DNA of 55,476 bases from an uncultured Collinsella sp. (GCA_900538305.1 UPXY01000014.1:1-55476), one strand, 5' to 3'; positions 7,911-17,505 are shown, counted from the first letter of the stretch. Notes: a model not told the origin generated them from the letters alone. A program made the numbers and translations.

Positions 7911-10489
7911 CGTGTACCTGCCTTTCGGCCGGTTCGCGCGAGCCTTCGGAGGGTATGGGGTTTCAGCTGGGCGAGCAGCTCGATGCGGAGCGCGCGGTCG
8001 CGCAGGTATTCCACGGCGACGAGGTAGGCCGAGATGACCGTGAGCGAGCAGACCCACAGCATGAGTAAGTCGAAGGTGCGGTGGAGAATACACATGAGCG
8101 CAAGCAGCACAATGGGGATGACGACGAGCGCGGCGACGCCCCGCTTGAGGAGGTGCGGGTAGGTTTGAAGATAGCGGCTTGCGCGCATCTGTACGCGGCG
8201 GCGTGCTTCTGGCTCGATGAGCAGCATCTTCGCGAGCCGCTCCATCCCGCGGGTGCCGGACGCGATGCCCCGGTGGTCGCTCACCATGAAATCGGTTTCG
8301 GCGAGCCTCCGGTCGAAGAGCGCGCCCAGGGTTGCTAGATGGCTCCGCAGGCCGAGGCCGACGATCGCTGCGGGCGCAAGAAAGGCGAGGAGCGCCGCGA
8401 TGCTTGCGGCATACGTGTATCCATAGAAGCCCGCGACCGCCTCGCGCATCGCTGCGATGCCGTAGGTGAAGGGGAGCCAGGGGTGGATTACCTGGAAAAA
8501 GCCGGGCATCATCTCGATGGGATAGGTGCCGGCGGCTCCGGGGATTTGCAGCACTACGAGGAGCACGCCAAGTGCCTTGCCCACGTGTTTGAAGGCGATG
8601 GCGAGCGAGAAGACGATCGAGACGTAGACGAACGATTCCACGATGCCTGCCGCCACGTACGCGAGCGGACTTGCGCACTGCACGCCTATGAGCACATCGC
8701 CCGTGCAGCAGATGAGCGCCTGCACCATGCCGATCGTCACGATGAGCAGCCATCTTCCGAAGAAGGCGGCGCGCGGTGTCGCGGAGTCGATGCCCTCTCC
8801 GTCGACCTCGAGTTTGTAGATGGCGATGAGCACAAAGCCGCCTACCCACAGGGCGAGGTTCGTATAGAACGGTGCGACGCCCGAACCGTAGTTCGCGACC
8901 GGGAAGACCGGCTGCGCGTCGAGTGCGACTGGTTCCGCCATGATCGAGGCGATGTCGTCGGGGTCGATGTTCCCGAGCTCTTCAAGCTCTTGCAACGTCC
9001 AGGCACTTGAAAGCGCGTCGAGGTCGCGTGCGACGGTGTTTAGCGTCCGAGCGCTCGTGCGCAGACCCTCCGCTGTCGCCGACACCGCGGCCCCGGCCTG
9101 TTCGAGTACCGCGTCGAGGCTGGAAAGCGTGCCGCGTGCCTGCTCGATCATGCTCGACGCGCTCGCGGCCCCGGTTTGCGCGCTGCCGCCCGCTTGGGCG
9201 AAGCTGTCGAGGGCGTGGGAAAGCTCTGGCAGTGTGGTGCTTGCGAGTGCGGAGGAGAGGTCGGAGAGCCCCTCAGCCCCTGCGCTCGCCGCCTCGGCGA
9301 TGGCGCTCGAGAGGCCGCGTGCGTTTTCCGCGCCTGCCGCGATGTTGTCCGCTGCCGCCTGCAGGCGGTCGAGCGCGGCTGTTTGCGTTTGCGTGAACGC
9401 ATCGAGGCTCGTGATGGCGTCATCGAGCATCGCAAGGATGTCTTCCTGCGCGCTTTTCGCCGCATCCGTCTCGGGCGCGACGCCGGCTATCTCGTCGCGC
9501 ACCTGCTGAAGCGTCTCCTTGAGTGAGGCGAGGGTGCCGAGCGATGCGCGAATCTCGGAGAGTGCGCCGTCGAGTTTTCCCTGTGCCCAGCCGATATCTC
9601 CGGCGATGGCTCCGATATCGTATGAGCCGTTCGCTGCGATGCCAGCGATGGAGCTCGCGCCCTCGTTCAAGGCCTGGGAAAGTGATGTCAGCGAGGTCTG
9701 GGCGTGCTCGCGCGTCGTGCCGAGGTCTTCCAGCGCGCTGTCGAGGTTGTTGGAGAGGCGCTGCGACGCCGAGCCGAGGTCATCGAGGGTGGCACTCGCT
9801 TCGGCCACCGCTTCGCGCGAGGACGCGATCGCGATACCCGCGTCGTCGAGGGTATCGGCGAGGTCGTTCAACAGCGTACTGGCGTCTTCAATCGAGTTGC
9901 CCAGGGCTTCGTGCGCCGTCTGCGTCTCTGTCGTGAAGGAGCGCGCGGCCGCTCCGAGCCGCTCTGAAACCGCTTCGCTCGCCACGCGTGTGAATTCGTT
10001 CGCGATTTGCGTTTCGAGTTCGGTGGCGCCGGTATCGGTCACTTTCGGGGCGATCGCGTTCGCTTTCTCGTTCACGTAATACGAGATGTGCGCGGGTTCG
10101 GCATCCCCGTCGAGCACGCGAGCGAGCGATGCCGTGAAGTCGCTTGGTATCACGAACGCGGCGTAGTATGTGCCCGCGCGCACGCCATCGAGCGCGGCTT
10201 GCTCATCCTGCACGAACGTCCATGCGAGCTGATCGTTCTCGGCAAGGCGGTCGCGCACCATGGAGCCTGCGTTGATGTTCCCCATGCCGGGTATCTGTGC
10301 GCCTTCGTCCTCTATGACCACGGCGACAGGCATGGTCGAGGTGTTGGTGTAGGGATCCCAGTTGGCGAGGATGTTAATCCAGGCATAGAGCGACGGAATG
10401 ATGCAGACGCCTACGGTGACGATGACGGCGACGGGGCTGCGCATGATGCGGCGGATGTCGCGGCGGAAGATGCTGAGTGCGGTGCGCAT
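7907..10489 (-). CDS. YhgE/Pip family membrane protein (first of pair)
   Basis: Paralogue of the downstream gene, 860 aa. N-terminal TM with PSLYAWINILANWDPYTNTS, a long extracytoplasmic Ala/Ser-rich coiled coil (about res 180-540), then a block of C-terminal TMs with GAAGTYPIEMMPGFFQVIHPWLPF. Unlike its partner it carries an extra ~100-residue tail with two further hydrophobic segments and a basic end. The start at 10489 has AAGGAC about 7 bases upstream. The pair is translationally coupled and probably forms a heteromer. It is divergent from a TetR gene across a ~210-bp regulatory gap, so repression by that TetR is likely. Confidence 0.85.
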   Translation of the reverse strand: MRTALSIFRRDIRRIMRSPVAVIVTVGVCIIPSLYAWINILANWDPYTNTSTMPVAVVIEDEGAQIPGMGNINAGSMVRDRLAENDQLAWTFVQDEQAALDGVRAGTYYAAFVIPSDFTASLARVLDGDAEPAHISYYVNEKANAIAPKVTDTGATELETQIANEFTRVASEAVSERLGAAARSFTTETQTAHEALGNSIEDASTLLNDLADTLDDAGIAIASSREAVAEASATLDDLGSASQRLSNNLDSALEDLGTTREHAQTSLTSLSQALNEGASSIAGIAANGSYDIGAIAGDIGWAQGKLDGALSEIRASLGTLASLKETLQQVRDEIAGVAPETDAAKSAQEDILAMLDDAITSLDAFTQTQTAALDRLQAAADNIAAGAENARGLSSAIAEAASAGAEGLSDLSSALASTTLPELSHALDSFAQAGGSAQTGAASASSMIEQARGTLSSLDAVLEQAGAAVSATAEGLRTSARTLNTVARDLDALSSAWTLQELEELGNIDPDDIASIMAEPVALDAQPVFPVANYGSGVAPFYTNLALWVGGFVLIAIYKLEVDGEGIDSATPRAAFFGRWLLIVTIGMVQALICCTGDVLIGVQCASPLAYVAAGIVESFVYVSIVFSLAIAFKHVGKALGVLLVVLQIPGAAGTYPIEMMPGFFQVIHPWLPFTYGIAAMREAVAGFYGYTYAASIAALLAFLAPAAIVGLGLRSHLATLGALFDRRLAETDFMVSDHRGIASGTRGMERLAKMLLIEPEARRRVQMRASRYLQTYPHLLKRGVAALVVIPIVLLALMCILHRTFDLLMLWVCSLTVISAYLVAVEYLRDRALRIELLAQLKPHTLRRLARTGRKAGTR

Positions 10490-10607
10490 GGGCGGTCCTT
10501 GGGTAATGAGGGTTTGCGACTGACGGGGAGGCGTGCGGCGCGTTGCGAGACGTACACGGCGCCCGCGCCACGCCCTGCGCAGTCGTCGTGCGCTCATAGT
10601 ACCCAGT

Positions 10608-10683
10608 TATGGAATAATCCTCATATGTGGAATAAGATATGTGGGTAAGCAACGGAGAGGGGCGTTCCGAGGGTTATTCCACA
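10608..10683. promoter_or_regulatory. candidate TetR operators between pip genes and tetR
   Basis: Within the 209-bp divergent gap the decamer TATGGAATAA (10608-10617) is repeated as TGTGGAATAA (10626-10635) and, inverted, as TTATTCCACA (10674-10683). The last two are perfect complements. ACCCA (10601-10605) and TGGGT (10642-10646) form an extra outer dyad. This arrangement fits autoregulation and pip control by the adjacent TetR. The rest of the gap shows nothing else clear. Confidence 0.5.
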
Positions 10684-10698
10684 GATTGGGGGCATGTG

Positions 10699-11307
10699 AT
10701 GGCGAACGGCATGGACAGGCGTGCGGTGCGGAGCCGACGCCTCATCGTTTCCGCATTCGAGCGGCTGCTTGTCACGCGACCGTTCGAGCGCATCACGGTG
10801 AGCGCCATCGCGCAGGAGGCGGATGTCGACCGGAAGACGTTCTATCAGCATTTCGGAAGCATCGACGGACTGCTTGCTGCGATAACGGACGGACTTGCCG
10901 CGCGCGTGCTCGATGAAGTGGAACGGGTGGTGCCGAATAGCGTGGAGCCTGGCGAGCGGGAGCGGGCGCTCGCCGTGTTCTTCTCGGTGCTGGTGCAGAC
11001 GATCTCGGAAGGCATGGAGCGCGACCGGCGCTATGTGGAGCGCGTGCCCGTCGACGTGCTGTACCGGCATCTAAGCCAAGCGTTCGGCAGACAGATTGCA
11101 GAGCGCGGGTTGCTCGACGGTATCATCCCCGCCCGCGAGCAGGAGGCGTGCCTCGCCTACGTGCTGGGTGGCCTGTTCGCGCTTTTGCGTTGCTGGATGC
11201 TCGAGGGCTGCGCCCGCACGCCCGACGAGCTTGCCCGCACGGCTGCGACACTCGCGGAATTCGGTCTGCACGGCATGGTGCGGGGTGACACTTTGGGGAC
11301 GGGTTAG
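10699..11307 (+). CDS. TetR-family transcriptional regulator
   Basis: 202-aa regulator. The N-terminal helix-turn-helix ITVSAIAQEADVDRKTFYQHF is characteristic of TetR proteins; the C-terminal ligand domain is not conserved enough to name an effector. The ATG at 10699 is chosen because a GGGGGG run lies just upstream and the HTH begins at the usual distance. The divergent neighbour is the YhgE/Pip pair, a context seen for many Pip loci. The last codons (RGDTLGTG and the TAG) lie inside a REP-like palindrome at 11289-11348, so the C-terminus appears to have been rewritten by insertion of that element. Confidence 0.85.
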   Translation: MANGMDRRAVRSRRLIVSAFERLLVTRPFERITVSAIAQEADVDRKTFYQHFGSIDGLLAAITDGLAARVLDEVERVVPNSVEPGERERALAVFFSVLVQTISEGMERDRRYVERVPVDVLYRHLSQAFGRQIAERGLLDGIIPAREQEACLAYVLGGLFALLRCWMLEGCARTPDELARTAATLAEFGLHGMVRGDTLGTG

Positions 11308-11348
11308 TTTGTGACGAAAACGACACAAACGTACCCGTCCCCAAAGTG
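11289..11348. repeat. REP-like palindrome, family A copy 1
   Basis: CACTTTGGGGACGGGT (11289-11304) pairs perfectly with 11333-11348, and an inner stem pairs GTTTGTG (11307-11313) with CACAAAC (11324-11330). The 60-base unit aligns end to end with the complement of 50726-50785, and its TTTGGGGACGGG core is shared with the REPs flanking the RAYT gene at 40.4-41.4 kb. It supplies the tetR stop codon and could act as a terminator. Confidence 0.75.
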
Positions 11349-11373
11349 ACGCCCAAGGTGACGCGTCTCTTAT

Positions 11374-11415
11374 GCGCGGCGTCCGCTCATGCCCATCATC
11401 TTGGGGATGGAGGGG
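11374..11415 (-). pseudogene. mrp-derived fragment in noncoding DNA
   Basis: 42 bases match mrp 3992-4033 at 40 of 42 positions. Read on the minus strand they would encode PSIPKMMGMSGRRA exactly as in Mrp, because both differences are synonymous. Homology stops abruptly on both sides. It sits between the REP at 11289-11348 and the 3' end of a small membrane-protein gene. It is best explained as a relic of an mrp-like gene or a captured fragment. Confidence 0.6.
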
Positions 11416-11426
11416 CGGGGTGCGGG

Positions 11427-11924
11427 TTACTCGGCATCCTCCTTGCTGCTGTATTGATGCTTGTAGTACAGGCGTGTGAGCAGCAGCGCGGTGCACAAGA
11501 AGAGGATTGTCGCGACGGCGGTGATTACGGCCTCAACGCCTACGAGCGCGGCGACAACCACGATGACGGCAGAGAGCGGCGGAATAAGCTGGACGAAGGT
11601 TCGGGCGGTCTCGCGCGCCAGATGGGCGTCGAGCTCGTCATTCTCCTTGGCGTGGAGTTCGCGCAGCGCAGCGTCGTCACGAAGCGCCCGGCGCATGGCA
11701 CGAAGTTGCTTCACGGTGAGCACTGTCGCGCAGGCGAGGAGCCCCATGATGAATCCACCCACGAAGGACGAGGCGAAGCCGTTGCCGTCTGCGGAGGGAA
11801 TAGCATCGGTCACGGTGAGAGCCATGACTGCGACCATGGCGACGATGAGCACGGCGACGGAGACGGTTTCCCGGCGGATACGCCCGCCGAGCTCTTCGCG
11901 CAGGGTGGCAAGGGTCTTGTTCAT
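11427..11924 (-). CDS. small membrane protein partnered with XRE regulator
   Basis: 165-aa protein with about four TM segments: ~res 22-42, 52-72, ~112-132 and ~134-152, arranged in two pairs around a charged, helical cytoplasmic loop (LRAMRRALRDDAALRELHAKENDELDAH region). The start at 11924 has AAAGGAG at ideal spacing. It follows a 69-aa XRE regulator by 11 bp, an arrangement common for two-gene regulator/membrane-protein cassettes of unknown role. I cannot name a family. Confidence 0.7.
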   Translation of the reverse strand: MNKTLATLREELGGRIRRETVSVAVLIVAMVAVMALTVTDAIPSADGNGFASSFVGGFIMGLLACATVLTVKQLRAMRRALRDDAALRELHAKENDELDAHLARETARTFVQLIPPLSAVIVVVAALVGVEAVITAVATILFLCTALLLTRLYYKHQYSSKEDAE

Positions 11925-11935
11925 GGTGCGCTCCT

Positions 11936-12145
11936 TTACAACTCTTCATCGATACCTGAGAAATCGAAGACGTCCTCGATGGCAAGGCCGAAGTGCCGGG
12001 CGATCTTGTAGGCGAGCGGCAGCGATGCGGTGTACTTGCCTACCTCGATGGACGTGATGGTTTGACGCGTGGTGCCCACGGCCTCGGCGAGCTCTGCCTG
12101 GCTGAGCTTGTGTTCGCGCCTGAGCTCTTTAATGCGGGTGTTCAA
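11936..12145 (-). CDS. XRE/Cro-CI family small regulator
   Basis: 69-aa DNA-binding protein that is essentially one HTH_3 domain: LSQAELAEAVGTTRQTITSIEVGKY supplies the helix-turn-helix (res ~14-38), and the tail LAIEDVFDF is typical of the YozG/Cro-like small regulators. A GGAG-containing ribosome site precedes the ATG. It is first in an operon with the four-TM protein. It is likely autoregulated through TTTGCA repeats overlapping its promoter (12190-12253). Confidence 0.88.
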   Translation of the reverse strand: MNTRIKELRREHKLSQAELAEAVGTTRQTITSIEVGKYTASLPLAYKIARHFGLAIEDVFDFSGIDEEL

Positions 12146-12189
12146 CGGCGCCTCCTTTCCATGCCGAGCGGATGTTCGTCATTCCGGAA

Positions 12190-12253
12190 TGACAAGCGCG
12201 CTTTGCATCTTTAGCATAGTACGCTTTGCAAAAAATGACAAGCAAACTTTGCA
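12190..12253 (-). promoter_or_regulatory. promoter of the XRE operon with overlapping TTTGCA repeats
   Basis: Read on the minus strand there is TTGTCA (12236-12241), 17 bases, then TATGCT (12213-12218). Two near-identical 18-base repeats TGACAAGCnnnCTTTGCA (12190-12207 and 12236-12253) plus a third CTTTGCA (12224-12230) cover it. A perfect 12-base palindrome CATTCCGGAATG lies at 12180-12191 in the leader. Binding there by the XRE protein would block RNA polymerase. Confidence 0.6.
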
Positions 12254-12285
12254 ATGAATTGGTAAAGCATTTGGAGGCGCGTGCC

Positions 12286-12348
12286 ATGAGTTGCGCGGAG
12301 TATCTTGAGTTCTTTGAAGAAGAGGCGGAGCCTAGCCTAACGGCGTAG
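12286..12348 (+). CDS. possible 20-aa ORF, perhaps a gene remnant
   Basis: ATG preceded by TTGGAGG about 8 bases upstream encodes MSCAEYLEFFEEEAEPSLTA and then TAG, overlapping the 3' end of the minus-strand tetR gene. A good ribosome site in otherwise noncoding DNA is the only support. It may be a decayed gene start or chance. Confidence 0.2.
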   Translation: MSCAEYLEFFEEEAEPSLTA

Positions 12349-12934
12349 TGAGCAGATTGAGCGGAGCGGTACGTTTGGCGACGTCGATGACGTGCGCAAT
12401 GAATTCGGGTGTCTCGCCGGCGCCGTTGTTAAGCCAGAGCGTGACGATCGCCATGATGCTGCCGAGCGCGATTTCGCGCGCATAGGCTACGGGGATGTCT
12501 CCGATATCGATCTTCACACCGGGGAGATTTGAAACCTCGGCGAGGAGATGCTCGCCCAGAGTTTTCTTGAGCCGCTCGGCGAAACGGGGGTCGCCGTCGG
12601 GCCCCATGAGGGCTTGGAACAGTGCAATCTCGCGCTGCATGTAGCGGAGCGATGCAAGGACGTTGGCGTTGGGAACGAATGCATCGATGCTGGGGGAGGC
12701 GTCCTGGCAGCTCATGTCGAACAAAATGCCTGTGATGTTGTCGAGCAACTCGTCTTCGAACTGGGAAAGCATGTCGTATTTATCGGTAAAATGAAGGTAG
12801 ACGGTTCCGCGATTGAGGTCTGCCCGCCGCGCGACGTCGCTCACTGAAAGGCGGCCAAACCCGCGCTCGGCCATGACGTGCGTAAAAGCCCGCTTAATCT
12901 TTGCGCGGGTTGCCTCGGTACGCTTGTCTGCCAT
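12332..12934 (-). CDS. TetR-family regulator of the ABC/FtsX operon
   Basis: 200-aa regulator with the TetR HTH at the N-terminus (RLSVSDVARRADLNRGTVYLHFTDKYDML). The C-terminal all-helical domain has the TetR_C-like pattern seen in regulators next to exporters. The ATG at 12934 (MADKRTEATR) is preferred over 12946 because GGGAG lies at the right distance. It is divergent from an ABC ATPase/permease pair across 220 bp that carry two candidate operators, so it is probably the repressor of that transporter. Confidence 0.83.
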   Translation of the reverse strand: MADKRTEATRAKIKRAFTHVMAERGFGRLSVSDVARRADLNRGTVYLHFTDKYDMLSQFEDELLDNITGILFDMSCQDASPSIDAFVPNANVLASLRYMQREIALFQALMGPDGDPRFAERLKKTLGEHLLAEVSNLPGVKIDIGDIPVAYAREIALGSIMAIVTLWLNNGAGETPEFIAHVIDVAKRTAPLNLLTTPLG

Positions 12935-12962
12935 GACCGCTCCCATGTCTTGGATATGCCCC

Positions 12963-13003
12963 GCTCAAGCAATCTGTCTGAACACTTGAGCCGAACCTGT
13001 TCA
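12963..13003. promoter_or_regulatory. candidate operators between tetR and the ABC operon
   Basis: Two interleaved dyads: GCTCAAG (12963-12969) with CTTGAGC (12985-12991), and TGAACA (12979-12984) with TGTTCA (12998-13003). They lie 30-70 bp upstream of the tetR start and about 150 bp before the ABC ATPase gene. No convincing -35/-10 pair was found on the plus strand. Confidence 0.4.
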
Positions 13004-13154
13004 TTATGGCGTTCTTCTGAGCATGCTACGGCATGGCTCGAAAATAATCAACACGTTGTCTATTTTCATCTGGATGGGGAAGACCATAAGCGTCCGGCGT
13101 GGTCATCTCGCGCCGCATATTTGCTGCATTAAGACGCTTCTCACGGGAGGCTGC

Positions 13155-13856
<702 letters not shown>

Positions 13857-13858
13857 CG

Positions 13859-16800
13859 ATGAAACAAGGGCATATGAAGGGCGCGTTGCCAGCCGCGCCG
13901 ACGCCTAGGCACCGCCGCAAACGAGCACTCTGGCTGGACATTCGCCGCTCCATCCGTCATTCCGTGGGACGCTTCCTCTCCATCGTGGGGCTCATGGCGC
14001 TCGGCTCGTTCGCGCTCGTGGGGCTCTTCGTCACGGGGCCAGACATGCGCGCCACGGGGCGAGCGTACTTCGATGCGCTCGACGCGGCGGACATTCTCGT
14101 CATCGGAGATTTTGGTCTGAACGACGAGGATTGCGTGCTCATCGAGCAGGCGGAAGGCATCGACGAGGTCGAGTATGGGTACCTCAAAGACGCCGTGATC
14201 GCAGGAACGACCGAGAGCTATCGCATCCAATCCCTCCCTGAGCGCGTTTCGCGCTACGAGGTCGTGGAGGGTCGCCTTCCCCAGGCACCGGACGAAATAG
14301 CGCTCGATTCGTTTTCGCGGGGCGAGTATGCTATCGGCGACACGGTGACGTTCGACGAGAAGCCCGATGTCCAGGGCGATACGGTGCTCACGCGTGACAC
14401 ATTTACTGTGGCAGGTTTCGTCTCCTCGTCTGAAATCATCAGCGGCGTGAACATGGGCGCTTCGATGGCGGGCTCGGGCGAGCTTTCGGGCTACGCCATC
14501 GTGGTTCCCGAGACGTTCGATTCCGACGTGTACATGACGGCGCGCTTGACATTTGCCGACACCGCAGGCGTTGACCCGTATACCGATGAATACTCCGAGC
14601 GGGTACACGCACATCGCGCCGATCTTGAAGATTTGCTTGCAGATCAGCCGGGCGTTCGTCTGGCGGAGCTGCGTGCTGAGAACCAGGCGACGATCGACGA
14701 CGGTCAGGCGGAAGTCGATGCGGGCTATGCCGAGCTCGCTGATGCCGAGGCCGAGCTCGGTGAAGCACGGTCGCAACTCGATGCGGGCGCCGCGCAGATT
14801 GCTGTGAACGAGCAGCGGCTCGAGGGCGAGACAACGGAGGCCTCGTCTAAGCTCGCCGATGGCGCGGCGCAGATCACTGCAGGGAGGGAGCAGCTCGAGG
14901 CGGCTCAAGAGGCGTATGACGAGAAGGCGGCGGAGCTCGCTGCGGCGCAGCAACAGATCGCAGACGGGCAGGCGCAGCTTGCCGCTGCACAGGAGGAGTA
15001 CGCTGCCCGAGAAGCTGCCTACGAGGAGGGCGTCGCGCGCCGTCCTAAGATCGAGGCGGGCGTCGAGACGATCGATGGCGCGCTGTCGGAACTCGCTGAT
15101 GCAGAGGAGCTCGTGAGCGGAATCCCCGAGACCTTCCTGAAACCTGCGGTCGTGACGTCGGTGCTCGAAGACAAGCTCGCCGAGCTCTTCCCAGGGGGCG
15201 CGCCTTCGGCGGAAGACCCGGCATACGAAGCATACGAGCAGCTCTGCGGCATTATCGAAGAGGTGGCGAATCTGCCTGCCGACACGGCGGGCGAGGAGCT
15301 GCGTACCATGTTGCTTGACCGCCTGGCCGCCCTTTCTGCTTCGCTCTCCGAAACACGCTCCGGGCTTGAGGAGACCCTTGAGCAACTCGACGCGGCTCCG
15401 GCGGTGCTCGAAGCGGCTCGCACGCAGATTGAGCAAAACGAAGCCAAGCTCGAGGATGCCCGCGCACAGGCCGCGGCAGGAGAGGAACGGCTTGCCGTGG
15501 CAGGCACCGAGCTCGCCGCCGCACAGGCCGAGCTCGAGCAGAAGGAAGCGGAGCTCGCCGCCGGGCGCGACGCCCTCGCCGCCACGACCGCCTCCGCCGA
15601 GGCGCAGCTCGCGGCCGCCAAGGAAGAGCTCGCTGCCAGCGAGGCGGAATACCAAGAGGCGCTCGAGGCGTACAACGCGCAGAAGCCAGAGGCGGAGGAG
15701 CGCCTTTCCCAAGCCGAGGCCGACCTGGCGGAAGCGCAGGAGAAGCTCGACCGTCTCGAGGCGCCCGGCTACAGCGCGAGTTCGCGCCGCGAGGTGCCGG
15801 GCGGCGACGGCTACAAGATCTATGCCACGGTAGCGAAGATCGTGGATGCCCTCGCCCGCGTATTCCCGATCTTGCTGTATTTCATCGCCGCGCTCGTGAC
15901 GTTCACCACCATGACGCGTATGGTGGACGAGGAGCGCATCGGTGCGGGCACGCTCAAAGCGCTGGGCTATGACGACCGCGATGTGGCTCGCAAATTCATC
16001 GTATACGGCTTGGTGTCGAGCATGATCGGCACGCTCATTGGTGTGGTCGCGGGTCACACGCTGCTGCCGTGGATTGTATACAGCGCTTATGCGACGAAGT
16101 TCGTATTGCCGCCCATTCACCTCTTGTTTGACCCCTTGATTAGTGTGGTTGCCGTGGTACTCGGCCTTGTGTCCGCCGTGCTGCCCGCGTGGCTTGCGGT
16201 TCGGGGCGAGCTGCGCGACAAGCCCTCCGAGCTCTTGCTGCCCAAGCCCCCGGCGCGCGGGTCGAAGATTTTGCTGGAGCGCATCCCCTTCATTTGGAAC
16301 CGTCTGTCGTTCACGCATAAGGTCACGGCGCGCAACCTCTTCCGCTACAAGAAGCGCATGTTCATGACGGTCTTCGGCGTGGCGGGGGCTGTGGTGCTCT
16401 TGGTGGCGGGCTTTGGCACGCAATACTCCATCTCGGGCATCTCTGCCGAACAATTCGGCAACATCGTGACCTATGACATGATCGTTGCGCAGGCGCCTAC
16501 GGCGACCGACGCCGAGCTTGCCGAGCTCGAATCTGAACTCGCCGGTTCGGATGTTGAGCGCACCTTGTCTGTACACTACGAAGCGCTCACGAAGGTCGCA
16601 GGCGCCAACGGCGACACGCAGGACATCACGCTTATTGTGCCCGACGATCCGGCGGCGCTTGAGGACTACATCGACCTCCGCGAACGGGTGAGCAACGCGG
16701 ACGTGCCGCTCGATGCGGACTCCTGCGTGCTTTCAGAGCGGCTCGCGCAGCTCCTGGGTGTACGTGCGGGCGACACCTTTACGGTGGACGATGCGACGGG

Positions 16801-17452
16801 CGTGGCGCATGAGCTCGCCTGCACCGGCGTGACCGAGATGTACATGGGGCACTTCATCTTCATGGGGTCGGATGCCTACGCGCAGGCCTTCGGCGAGACG
16901 TACGCACCTAATGCGTCACTCGTGACATTGAAGGATTCGTCGGCGACTTCGGTGAACGCGTTTGCCGCCTCGCTTATGGAGCTGCCCGCCGTGAGGGGCA
17001 TTGTGCAGAACACCTCGCTCATCGCGCAAATCGCCACCATCGTGGACTCGCTCAACAAGATCATGGTCGTGCTCATCGTGGTGGCCACGCTGCTCGCCGC
17101 GGTGATCTTATACAACCTCACCACCATCAACGTGTCCGAGCGCATTCGCGAGCTCTCTACCATCAAGGTGCTCGGCTTCTTCGACGGCGAGGTCACGATG
17201 TACATCTACCGCGAGACGATGCTGCTCACGTTGATCGGCATCGTGGTGGGCTGGGGTCTCGGCGTGCTCTTCCGCAACTACATCATCACCGTTGTGCCGC
17301 CGGACAACGTCATGTTCGACCCGGCCTTCGCGCCATACGTATTCATTATTCCGCTGGTGATCGTGGGCGCGCTCACGGTGCTGCTGGGCGTGGTGGTGAA
17401 CCGACGCCTGCGCGATGTCGACATGCTCGAGGCGCTTAAGAGCGTGGAGTAA
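13859..17452 (+). CDS. FtsX-type ABC permease with very long coiled coil
   Basis: 1197-aa permease of the MacB/FtsX superfamily. One TM near res 35-58 is followed by an extracytoplasmic domain, then about 370 residues of heptad-rich Glu/Ala/Leu/Gln coiled coil (from about res 260 to 635). Two FtsX blocks follow, with TM segments near res 665-690, 715-740, 760-785, ~840-860 and three more at the C-terminus (about 1060-1085, 1120-1145, 1155-1180). Conserved FtsX coupling segments are present (ERIGAGTLKALGYDDRDV and ERIRELSTIKVLGFFDGEV). A GTG at 13850 is possible, but the ATG at 13859 has GGAG upstream. It may transmit force or export across the envelope; the substrate is unknown. Confidence 0.87.
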   Translation: MKQGHMKGALPAAPTPRHRRKRALWLDIRRSIRHSVGRFLSIVGLMALGSFALVGLFVTGPDMRATGRAYFDALDAADILVIGDFGLNDEDCVLIEQAEGIDEVEYGYLKDAVIAGTTESYRIQSLPERVSRYEVVEGRLPQAPDEIALDSFSRGEYAIGDTVTFDEKPDVQGDTVLTRDTFTVAGFVSSSEIISGVNMGASMAGSGELSGYAIVVPETFDSDVYMTARLTFADTAGVDPYTDEYSERVHAHRADLEDLLADQPGVRLAELRAENQATIDDGQAEVDAGYAELADAEAELGEARSQLDAGAAQIAVNEQRLEGETTEASSKLADGAAQITAGREQLEAAQEAYDEKAAELAAAQQQIADGQAQLAAAQEEYAAREAAYEEGVARRPKIEAGVETIDGALSELADAEELVSGIPETFLKPAVVTSVLEDKLAELFPGGAPSAEDPAYEAYEQLCGIIEEVANLPADTAGEELRTMLLDRLAALSASLSETRSGLEETLEQLDAAPAVLEAARTQIEQNEAKLEDARAQAAAGEERLAVAGTELAAAQAELEQKEAELAAGRDALAATTASAEAQLAAAKEELAASEAEYQEALEAYNAQKPEAEERLSQAEADLAEAQEKLDRLEAPGYSASSRREVPGGDGYKIYATVAKIVDALARVFPILLYFIAALVTFTTMTRMVDEERIGAGTLKALGYDDRDVARKFIVYGLVSSMIGTLIGVVAGHTLLPWIVYSAYATKFVLPPIHLLFDPLISVVAVVLGLVSAVLPAWLAVRGELRDKPSELLLPKPPARGSKILLERIPFIWNRLSFTHKVTARNLFRYKKRMFMTVFGVAGAVVLLVAGFGTQYSISGISAEQFGNIVTYDMIVAQAPTATDAELAELESELAGSDVERTLSVHYEALTKVAGANGDTQDITLIVPDDPAALEDYIDLRERVSNADVPLDADSCVLSERLAQLLGVRAGDTFTVDDATGVAHELACTGVTEMYMGHFIFMGSDAYAQAFGETYAPNASLVTLKDSSATSVNAFAASLMELPAVRGIVQNTSLIAQIATIVDSLNKIMVVLIVVATLLAAVILYNLTTINVSERIRELSTIKVLGFFDGEVTMYIYRETMLLTLIGIVVGWGLGVLFRNYIITVVPPDNVMFDPAFAPYVFIIPLVIVGALTVLLGVVVNRRLRDVDMLEALKSVE

Positions 17453-17505
17453 GGTGATAGAATCCAAGCAGGCTGGATGTAATCATTTCGAGGCGGAGGC
17501 GCACG

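Noticed and set aside
7911..8849. N-terminal extension of the second YhgE/Pip protein
   Set aside because: The extension overlaps the C-terminal coding region of the first Pip gene in another frame; the ATGA overlap and the conserved N-terminal TM fix the start at 7910.
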